From contig JAGTJM010000067.1 of the NCBI GenBank assembly GCA_020747015.1, positions 113,179 to 177,178 of the forward strand: a stretch of 64,000 bases of DNA, in the 5' to 3' direction. The notes beneath the pieces were generated by a model. It was not told where the DNA came from. It ran no database searches and saw only the letters and a list, made by a program, of their open reading frames with translations. Origin of the DNA: Pyrenochaeta sp. MPI-SDFR-AT-0127. Its lineage: Eukaryota > Ascomycota > Dothideomycetes > Pleosporales > Cucurbitariaceae. Position numbers and translations under genes: made by a program. Positions 55,792-64,000 of this stretch are shown here, one piece after another (positions within the stretch are counted from its first letter, which is position 1; each line of letters opens with the position of its first letter).

Positions 55792-58700
55792 TAAATCAAA
55801 TCAAATAATGGCCTTATTTAATACTTAATTTAATTCCTATATAAAACTTATTACTTAATTTAATTTAATTTATAAAAAAAAAGTTAAAATTTAATTTAAT
55901 TTAAGTTAATTTAATAGTAAGGGTAAAAAAAGGTAAAAAGGAACTAGCTAGATTTAAACTTATATCTTTTTATATATAGATTTATAGTATCTATAAGAAA
56001 GAGATATAGTATCCCTACTATACTACTATACTAGTAAAGGTAGGATATATACTATAGTAAGGTAATAGGTAAGTTTTTATAATAGTAGACTTAAGGATAT
56101 AATATTATATAACTACTAAGTTTTTAAGGTTTTAGTATAATAATTATCTATAATACTAATAGCCTTATAAGGAGCCTTAATTATTTATCCTAGGTAATAG
56201 TAAAGTAAGGGGAGTAAGAGGGTAGAGAGTAGTAGGAGGAGTAATATTAATAAGTATACATTAAAGTTATAAAAAATAGTAGTATAAGGTTAAAGGAAAA
56301 GTAATTTAAAAACTATAGAGAATAGTACTATAATAATAAAAAAATTAACCTAATAAGTATATACCCTAGGCTTATTACCCTTTAGAAATACCTCCTACCT
56401 CTTATAATAAAAAAAGTTATAGTTAAAGGTAAGTATTAAGCTATAATTATAGGTTAAAATTATAAGAAAATAGATACTAACTAAATACTAACTAGGTAGT
56501 ACCCTCCTCCTATTAATTAATTTAGTATAGTCTTATAATCTCCTACTTACTTATAACTAGCTCTACTTCCTATATATCTCTTTTATCTAGAGGATAAAAG
56601 CCTACTACCCTCTAACTATTAATATACTATAATCCTACTAGTAAGTTTAAACTAATATTACGCCTTTAAGGCTCTAGTAGATTACCTAGTTTACTAAATA
56701 TACGCTTATAATTATAGCTACTAGCTAGTATTATTATAATATTAATTATAAGCTATAATAGCTATAGAAACCTTATACATATAGAGAGCTAGTATTAAAC
56801 TAGATTACTACTAGATTTAAACTCTAAGGTTATCTAGGATAGCTTAAACTTACGCTAGCGTTCTAATTAATCTATTATAGATAGATTACTACTTTACTTA
56901 AGATTAGCGTTTATAAGCGCTGCGATAGAGTTATATAGACTACTTATATATAGTACTCTTAGTTAGATTAGAGTAGGTTATTCTAGTTTATATTTTAACT
57001 ATAGTAATTATAACTTAGCCTTATTATAGATAAGCTAGTTAGGTTTATTACACTAGCTATTATTATAATAGTTTTTATAGTATAGATAGAGGTAATAGGT
57101 AGTATAGTATATTAGCGAAGTATTAAGCTTATTATAATAAAAGTTAAGCTTATTCTATACTATACGTAGGTTAATTAGGAGATAGTCTTTAGGCGCATTA
57201 TTACTATTAAAATTAATATCCTTATAAGCCTTAAGGATACCCTTATAAGCCTTAAGAATAGCCTTAAACTATAGAATAATCTTAAATATAGTACTATACC
57301 TACCTAACTTACTACGCGCTTTAAGACTACTTATTACCTCCTTTAAAGGCCTAAGTACTTTAATATACTTAGTTATAACTATCTAATCTACTATAGATAG
57401 GCTACTAGATCTTATCTAAGAAGGCGTATTAGCTTTTTTATTACCGCGAGCTTTAGCGTATAGATTATACCTAAGTTAGTAATTAATATAATTAGTTATA
57501 TATTTATTAATAGTATCCTTTAGTTAAACTACTTATATAAAGGTATTATAAAAGCTATTCTAGTAAGTAATAATAGGCCTAATAGGCTTAAGGTAGGGCG
57601 TATAATCTATTATTAATAGGTAATTAGTAGCGCGTTATACTATAGTAAAAAGATTATATTATATAGGCGTCCTAATATAGTTAATAATATTAACTAGAAT
57701 ACCTAGAGGTCCTTCTTTATACTATTCCCTAAGGTACTATACCTTAATCTGAAACTCCTCCTTACTATTATTATATATAGTATTATTAAGGCTAAATATA
57801 ATTATCTAGCTAATAAGATTAAGAGTATAGGCTACGTAATAGAGGCGGTGATAGAGGGGATTAAAATTATAGGTTTAGGCGAGAGATATAATAGTATAAT
57901 TATTAGTATATATATTATTAAGAATATAATAACTAAGGGCTTTATAGTTAATACTAAATATATTAAGAGTTTCTATAACTACCTTAGCTATTCTCTTACT
58001 AGTATAGGAGCCTATAAGCTATAGTAGGGTAATAGAAAGATCTCTAAGAGTACTATTATTATTAGTATAGTAAGCTATAATACTAAAGAATCCTTATTTA
58101 CTACCCTTAGTTATCTAACTATTAAAGCTTATATAGATCTTACTAAGAGATTATAATAGCTATCTAACTACCTATAGCTCTAAGTAATAATAGAGCCTTA
58201 TTATATAACTAGTAATACTATAATAACTTACCTATAGTATATTTATAGCCTCTAGATTAATATATATAATTATCTCCTTAAATATAGGCGTTTTAAACTT
58301 ATATAATAGATAGTTATTATTAATAAGCTAGCTTACTACTATATACTAAAAGCCTTATATATTAAAGTTTCCTATCTTATTTATAAGCTCTTATATAAGT
58401 ATAAGACTATTATTAACTATAAACTTAAGGGATTATTACCTAGGTAGTAACGTATTAGTAATAAGGTTACCCTTATAATTATAGTAATAGCTAGGCTTTA
58501 AAAGAGCTATATATTTAAGGGTATTTAAGGTTAAGACTATAATTTTATAGATAGCCTTCTTATTATATATATAAGCTTTATAATATACTTTATATATCTA
58601 AAAGATCCTATAAGGATCTTTATATAAGTAGACGTAATAGCCGTATATATAGATCTAGCTTTTCTTATATTTCTAGCTATAATATAGCTTACTAAATAGC

Positions 58701-59491
58701 TTTAGATAATCCTAGTTAATACTATTAAAGTTATTAACTATATACTTATTAAACTCTATTATTATTTTAGTATTATCTCTACTATTAATTATATTAGTTT
58801 ATACCTTAGTAGTAGCTTAGGAGCTATTAGTAGGTAAGATAATTATATCTTCTACTTATAACTTAAGGAGAATTAGATTAATAGGTATAGATAGATACTT
58901 TATAGCCTAGCTAGTAGTAACTACTAGAGCTTAACGCGGAGATATACGTAGGGGTAACCTAGGTAGAGAGTCCTCTATATTAATAGAGTATAAGGTATTA
59001 AGATTAGTAGGTTATAGAGTATTAATATCTAATTATAAGGTATTAATATTAATAGGTTATAAGGTACTACCCCTATAGATTCTCTAGCGTTTATTATAGT
59101 AGTTTAGAGGTATAGTAACGCGTTTTAGTTTATAAGGAGGTATAATATAAGTAGAAGATACTAAAATATAATAGATATAGGTAAGAGGATAGTTATTATA
59201 GATAGTAAATAACGCGATTAAAGTTAGAATAGAATAAAATATTAATATAAATAACCTAATAACTAAGCTAAAAAACCTTAACACTAAAGAATTATTATAG
59301 GATTTCTACTAATTTATATAAGATATAGCCTATAATTAGTTAAAATAATTAAATTAAATTAAACTTCTAAATTAAATAATACCTTTATTTATTACTTAAT
59401 TTAATTTAGATATTTCGTAAGACCTCACGAATTAATTTAATTTGATTCACAATTATTTAAACAAATCAAGTCAAATCAAGTAAATTATTTG

Positions 59492-59507
59492 TTTGTTCCC
59501 AAGTCTG
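59492..59507 (-). repeat. Right terminal inverted repeat
   Basis: TTTGTTCCCAAGTCTG, the reverse complement of the left terminus. Immediately to its right, base composition returns to normal and a short glucosyltransferase-like reverse-strand stretch resumes. Confidence 0.85.
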
Positions 59508-59772
59508 CGGGTAGGTAATCAGCCCACCGATGCAGCGCAGGCCATGTTCTTGTGAAGTTCTTGCCCGAGCTCGGGAAACTCTCTTAAAAGGTTTCAGTTT
59601 TTTTCAAGAGTATACACAGAGCCAGTAGCATCTCCCTCATTCAACGTGTTCATAGACGCTTAGCAATCACAGAGTATGGAGGTTAAGTACACTAGGCTAA
59701 CAGATTTATTGAGCGTACGCTCTATTAGGTCTGATCTCACGCCTTCCTTAAGTATGCAAATGAAGTTCCCTC

Positions 59773-60560
59773 TTGGAGTTATACTACTTAAAGTATTTGG
59801 CTCGACCTCACCCTATAATTTCTGCAGAGGTTGACGCCGCTGTGAAGCAGCATCTGCCAACTTGCGGCGAATGGACAAAAATCCATATTGTGAGTAACCT
59901 TGTCAATATTGTTACCTCAGCATCGGTTCGCATTTTACTACACTACAGAATTTCTATCATGGACGATGATCAACAGTTAAAAATCGGTGCGCCCAATGGT
60001 CCGACCATTTTTAGTCCCTCGTCTACCGGTAGTTCACGTCGTCAAGAGAAGGGACAGAGAGTAATAGAGTATGTACGGCCAATGGGAAAGGAATGAAAAA
60101 ACAGTCCAAATTGGCGACAACTGGATTGTGTGATTTATTGACTGCTCAACTGTAGAGGTGAATACGGCACCCATTCTGTAGGGTAACCGGCATACGTCCA
60201 GCTTGGGCTGAGTTTTGCGGCTATTAACACAACTTCATTGGCAGTGCGCAATAAGATGTACACCCTAGTAGTGGCGCCTGAGCATCCCGACTTGCCTAAT
60301 GAGGAGATGATACTCGTTCTTTTATTACAATTGAAACAATCTAGCCTTTGGGTATGGACATCACACGTGCCCAGGGCGCTTCCTTGCCGCGAATAAGGTC
60401 AAGATGATCATTGCAAGATTATCTTTGGACTATGACCTTAAAATGCCTGACAATGAGATGCAGGAGAGATATCAACAAATTGAGTTTGGACCTTTCATAC
60501 CTCCAACCTCAAGGAAGATACTGATGATCAAGAAGGTGAAGCTGCAAGCTGTGAGTCAAA
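59773..60560 (+). pseudogene. Cytochrome P450 pseudogene with internal deletion
   Basis: Two separated pieces of a fungal P450 are readable. The N-terminal piece (59800-59945) contains EVDAAVKQHLPTCGEWTKIH and NLVNIVTSASVRIL, the B'-C/D helix region typical of ent-kaurene-oxidase-like fungal P450s. The C-terminal piece (60347-60560) has the haem loop FGYGHHTCPGRF, then MIIARLSLDYDLKMPD and RYQQIEFG, the usual C-terminal strand region. The ~400 bases between are far too short for the I-helix-to-K-helix core, and the frame upstream of the haem loop has a stop, so ~200 residues were lost. It cannot encode an active enzyme. It may have been a neighbour of the broken glucosyltransferase before decay. 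Confidence 0.8.
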
Positions 60561-61345
60561 GAGTGAGGCCACGACCACTAAGCAACAGCAAAATAAAGGT
60601 TTGGGCAAGAGAACAAGATGTATTTGTTGCGTTCTTCTCAAAAAGTGGTCTTGTTCGCCTTCTATTTTATGTGGCCTTCAGCGGTTAGCTGGTGTCTCCG
60701 CAATGCCGAAGGGTTACATGCAATCATGTGTTGCGGCCCATGAGTCGTAACGGTTCAGATCAACCTATGTAGACGAACGACAATGTCGGATACTGTCAAA
60801 GGTATAACTGGGATGGCAGACTATACAGGCAATGAATGGAATCCATCACCTAAGATCCTCGTTCGATGCACAAGACTGCTAGCTGTTAAGGATCAGTCCA
60901 GGTACCCATAGAAGTAGAGTAGATGCAGTTGATAGCAAGTACTGATAAAGATTTCCTCCTCTGTAAAAACCTATAATAAAATAAGATAGAAGACTATAGA
61001 CTCGTAAAAGCGAAATTTCAATGGCGATTACGCACTCCTTGCAACCAACAGTGATGTTTCAGATCACCCGCATCCACTAGGTTCAAATCCCAAAAATATG
61101 ATGTGCTTAAGGCTGTGACCCAAAGTGGCTCATATAACAGTGCAATTTGTATCGTTCCGCACGCGAAGATCAATGTTGATTGATCGTACACACTTTTCTT
61201 CTTGTGTTGCATGGTGTAGTATTTGCGGACATGTGTCCTGACATTTTGAGTATCAAATGCGTTCCATTTCAGATTTTCTCGCTTAAAAGAGAGTAGCTTT
61301 TGCCAAGTCTCTTAGCATACGATAGGTTGCAACAGAGTATCTCTA
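60561..61345. other. Intergenic region, no gene recognised
   Basis: About 780 bases between the P450 remnant and the 3' end of the secreted-protein gene. A GGTTCAAATCC string at 61080-61090 resembles a tRNA B box but no cloverleaf can be formed around it. Nothing else is supported. Confidence 0.4.
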
Positions 61346-62033
61346 CTACACCGCCTGGATGTGAACAGCCGCGCCACCCTGCGGGATGATAGCCTGGCCT
61401 GAAACTGTACCATCCCCTCGAGTGCATCTATCCATAATCAATCCAGCAGTGCGGGCAATGTCGTTACTTTCCTGATATTAGCAGCGGCACAGTTTTCCTA
61501 TCGCGCGAGAAGCAGAACAACATAAATAGAAGCACCTACCAGTTCACAGATGCAGGAGCTTGTGGCGTGCCTCTGTTTGCCATGATCCTCGCAGTGCCTA
61601 ACGTACACATTTGGCGAGCTGTATAGCTATCTATGTTGCAGTTTTGACCGGCGCGACCTCGTCTCGCAATGTCGTTAATGCACCATACAGCGTCAGAGAC
61701 CTGTGACTCAGTACATTAGTGAGCTCTTAGGAGATTCAAAGCCTCGAGACTCACTCTAGCTGTAAATTGACCTATCTGTTGGCAGTTTCCGAATGTCTGA
61801 CGAGCTGAGAGTGGGCTTGCGGAGCGTTTTACGTTGCCTAACGACTCCGCATTGAACGCTGCGATAGCTTCTTCAACTGACAATGCAGCTTCAGGATTCG
61901 ATGCAATGGTGTCAACCCAGTCCATCAAGGAGAACGATGAGGAGATGATTGAAGCTTCAGAGGTTGATTCTGCAGATGGCATCGCCGTAGCCAAGCAGGC
62001 AATAGAGACAAGATAGGGGATGTATGGCTGCAT
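61346..62033 (-). CDS. Secreted protein of unknown function, 185 aa, three exons
   Basis: Exons 62033-61755, 61700-61548 and 61471-61346. Intron 1 (54 nt) is GTGAGT..ACAG. Intron 2 (61472-61547) uses a weak GTGAAC donor; the stronger nearby GTAGGT donor (61539) would leave the clearly coding third exon out of frame, so this junction is uncertain. Total 558 nt. A TATAAAAG box lies at 62114-62121, ~81 bp upstream of ATG 62033. It has a signal peptide (MQPYIPYLVSIACLATAMPS), then an acidic/Ser-rich pro-region and a possible KRSASPLSAR processing zone. The mature domain has spaced Cys (GNCQQIG, VWCINDIARRG, GQNCNID, RQMCTLG, DRCTRGDG) and ends SGQAIIPQGGAAVHIQAV. This CxIN..GxA..CTRxDGTVxG layout recurs in secreted proteins of plant-associated ascomycetes; no known activity. 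Confidence 0.7.
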
Positions 62034-62049
62034 GATAGCGATTACTCTG

Positions 62050-62424
62050 TCACGAAGATTGATGCGATGCGGTTGGAGAGAGCGTTGACATTTCACTTAT
62101 GCGCACCCAACATCTTTTATAGTTCATTGATAGCTTTTTGCGCGCCCGCCTTTCAGAGGCTAAGCCAAGCGCATGCGCCAACCAACACTTATGCCGGCCC
62201 AAATCATAGCTTACTGCTACATAGCACGAAGATGCATTACAATCCGCAGAGCTGTTCGCCCAAGATCCTTTGAACCCACAATAGTACAAGTCGTGTTTCT
62301 CGTTGCACGAGAAAGAGTTACTTCCTGACGACACAGCCAGGATCATTGCAAGCAGCGAGTATAATTTACGACACCAAGTCCTAGATCCTTCCGCACTTAC
62401 CCAGTATGTACGGTCTGGGCTCAA
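62050..62424 (-). CDS. Possible small Cys-rich ORF upstream of the secreted protein gene, doubtful
   Basis: A 124-codon reverse frame without an ATG at its beginning; an internal Met starts AMILAVSSGSNSFSCNEKHD and is followed by DLYYCGFKGSW, SADCNASSCYVAV and RHKCWLAH, giving five closely spaced cysteines after a weakly hydrophobic start. This resembles a small secreted protein. However, the last part overlaps the TATA/leader of the gene starting at 62033, no good signal peptide cleavage is seen, and no splice extension is evident. Listed as a weak candidate or decayed gene. Confidence 0.2.
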   Translation of the reverse strand: MSPDRTYWVSAEGSRTWCRKLYSLLAMILAVSSGSNSFSCNEKHDLYYCGFKGSWANSSADCNASSCYVAVSYDLGRHKCWLAHALGLASERRARKKLSMNYKRCWVRISEMSTLSPTASHQSS

Positions 62425-64000
62425 GACACGTAGAATTCCTTCCGCCCAGGACGGACCCTAGGCCCAAAATGCTAAACATAGGCCACCTCGCGGCCGCTAG
62501 CCGGACCGCAGTACGGCTCCGGCGAGATACACCAATTAGCGCTTAATTTCTATCCAATCATGCGCAGCACTACATGCCAAAGATCTCATTTCCAATATAG
62601 TAAGCGTTGGGTTAATCTGAATACCGTGTCTGCCGGTCTAACTCTAACCTAGGGCGGTAGGTCGACTGAGGGTTCAGTTGGGTCCTAATACTAGTGTTTA
62701 AATTTACGCGTATTACGTGGATATTTAAGTATAAGCTAGCGTACATAGAAGTCGCCTACCCCTAGAAGTCGCTGTTACGAACCTATGAAGCGGGCTCTAG
62801 GCGCTTATAGGCAAAAGAGAAGGAGAGGACACGGGCATTAAATGATGTAACGACATAGGCGCTAAAGGGTTCCAAAACGGATCTGAGTGTAACTTAAAGG
62901 TATATAGGAGTATATACTATAGGGGATAACTAGGAATACCTCTATTCCTATAGGTCTAGTATAGAAGGATAAGAAGAACTTATCCTACTATCTACTACTA
63001 AAGAGCTATACTTATATATAGAGAAATAGAGGTAATAGGGCCTATTTAGGATAGTATTAGAGGTAGGTCTAATACTACCTAAGTAGAACCCTTCCTTCCT
63101 ATAGGAACGCGTATACGTCTCTATTTCTATATAATATTTATTATATTACCCCCCTCCTTAGGAGAGATAGTCCCTATCTCTTATAGAGCTAGTGTTACGA
63201 TCCTCGTTTCAAGGGCAAGGACGCGTCCGACAGGGACACTCCGGGCCAACTATAAGTACTACTGCGGGCGCCAACACGAGGCGAAGCCCTAGGCACGTGA
63301 CCGCTCACTAGGCTAAGGACGAGCGCTCGCTATGCGCGCGATAAGCGTAATAAGCGCTCGCTATATGCGCGACGAGCGTAATAAGTATATTATATATATA
63401 GATAAGAATAATATACCCTTATAGAATATTATAATTAACCTTAAGTTATTATTAAATACTACTATTTAATACTTAGAACTACTTTAACTAACTTATCTAT
63501 CTCTACTTACTCTAATCTAGAAGCTACTAAGAAAGAACTCCTTAGTAATACTAGCTACTTTATATTATAGCTACTCTACTAAGGACCTAAAGCCCTTTTA
63601 ATATTTTAATTACCCTTAAAATAAGTAATATTAAGATAGATATAGTAACCCCTAACTCTATAAGTATTAGCCTAGGAAAGTTAAAAGGTAAAGCTCCCCT
63701 AACTTATAATAGTGACCGTAAAACGCTAAAGTTATAGCTACTCTAGTATAATATCTACTTCTATATTAATAGATACGTAGTAGATAATAATAAAGTAGTA
63801 CTTATTACTACCTACCTTATAGGAGAAGTACTTAAATAGATTAACCCTTATATTATAAAATATATAGATAATAATATTATTAACGTAGAAAATACTATAA
63901 TATTTAAAAGCGAGGATAAGTTTAAAAAATAAATTAGCCTAGTATTTAGACTATAAATAGATAAACTAATTATAGAATAAGGTATCTAGATACTTAATAA
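62425..64000. repeat. AT-rich RIP-like repeat, probably retroelement, running off the right edge
   Basis: From about 62690 to the window end the sequence becomes increasingly AT- and TpA-rich with no long frame. A TGTTACGA-starting motif occurs at 62773-62780 (TGTTACGAACCT) and again 420 bp later at 63193-63200 (TGTTACGATCCT). TGTTACGA-type starts are seen in fungal LTR retrotransposons, so these may be long-terminal-repeat starts, and the AT-rich tail after 63400 a mutated internal region. A GC-richer patch at 63220-63370 has partly repeated GCGCTCGCTAT units (63322 and 63353). Between 62425 and 62690 I see nothing specific. Confidence 0.45.

Larger units (their letters stand above)
55776..59507. 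mobile_element. AT-rich, RIP-like DNA transposon with 16-bp terminal inverted repeats (hAT-like ends)
   Basis: CAGACTTGGGAACAAA at 55776-55791 is exactly inverted as TTTGTTCCCAAGTCTG at 59492-59507, bounding 3732 bp. Everything between is extremely AT- and TpA-rich with no long frame, as expected after RIP. Sub-terminal repeats are visible at both ends: CAAATCAAAT-type motifs inside each terminal repeat, and TTACTTAATTTAATTTA near 55840 and 59390. Ends starting CAG with a TGGxAA core recall hAT-family elements, but no transposase can be read and no matching 8-bp target duplication is present (AATCGACT left, CGGGTAGG right). It interrupts the glucosyltransferase pseudogene. Class is inference; the inverted repeats are directly seen. 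Confidence 0.75.

Noticed and set aside
59084..59284. 66-codon hydrophobic frame inside the AT-rich element
   Set aside because: Ile/Tyr/Leu-rich text is what any AT-rich sequence gives by chance; no motif or start context.
55768..59515. 8-bp target-site duplication of the AT-rich element
   Set aside because: The flanks AATCGACT and CGGGTAGG do not match, even allowing transitions.
61018..61092. tRNA gene suggested by a B-box-like GGTTCAAATCC
   Set aside because: No acceptor stem, no proper A box and no T-stem pairing around the box.
1..64000. CRISPR arrays, operons and bacterial-type ribosome binding sites
   Set aside because: Spliceosomal introns throughout show a eukaryotic genome; no regularly spaced direct repeats were seen.

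Overview
The window looks like nuclear DNA of a filamentous ascomycete (Pezizomycotina). Genes carry many short introns (41-126 nt) with GTAAGT-type donors and occasional TACTAAC-like branch sites. The families are typical of that group: Zn2Cys6 regulators, fungal P450s, mpaB-type oxygenases, 2EXR proteins and small secreted Cys-rich proteins. Very AT-rich, TpA-rich islands next to ordinary ~50% GC genes resemble repeats hit by repeat-induced point mutation (RIP). The Dothideomycetes/Pleosporales fit best, but that placement is inference.

Layout. 1-3 kb: a 2EXR gene cut by the window edge, a decayed 2EXR-like gene and a two-exon secreted protein. 3.9-8.2 kb: a Zn2Cys6 regulator tail-to-tail with a six-exon allantoate-permease-type MFS transporter. 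8.2-13.5 kb: mostly non-coding, with one 91-aa six-Cys secreted protein. 13.5-16.4 kb: a P450 tail-to-tail with an alpha/beta hydrolase whose C-terminus is frameshifted. 17.2-22.3 kb: a decayed zinc-knuckle-like protein, an eight-Cys single-span membrane protein and an intact three-exon 2EXR gene. 24.8-27.8 kb: an mpaB-type oxygenase and a broken beta-lactamase-family gene.

28.7-36.2 kb is the most coherent block: a Zn2Cys6 regulator, a sugar-porter-family transporter and an intronless, bacterial-looking beta-glucuronidase transcribed divergently from the transporter. Together they suggest a small glucuronide import-and-hydrolysis cluster. A seven-exon P450 follows at 36.5-38.5 kb.

38.5-52 kb holds a degenerate copy of the last exon of the 21-kb 2EXR gene, a small anchored or secreted protein, a trypsin-like protease, a decayed ORF, a 7-TM protein and a secreted alpha/beta hydrolase, separated by RIP-like islands. 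52-64 kb is mostly wreckage: a GT28 glucosyltransferase pseudogene split by a ~3.7 kb AT-rich element with 16-bp terminal inverted repeats, a P450 pseudogene, one intact secreted-protein gene and an AT-rich repeat running off the right end.

Exon structures were derived by hand from splice signals and frame continuity. Each multi-exon model given as intact adds up to a whole number of codons. Family names come from motif recognition, not database searches.
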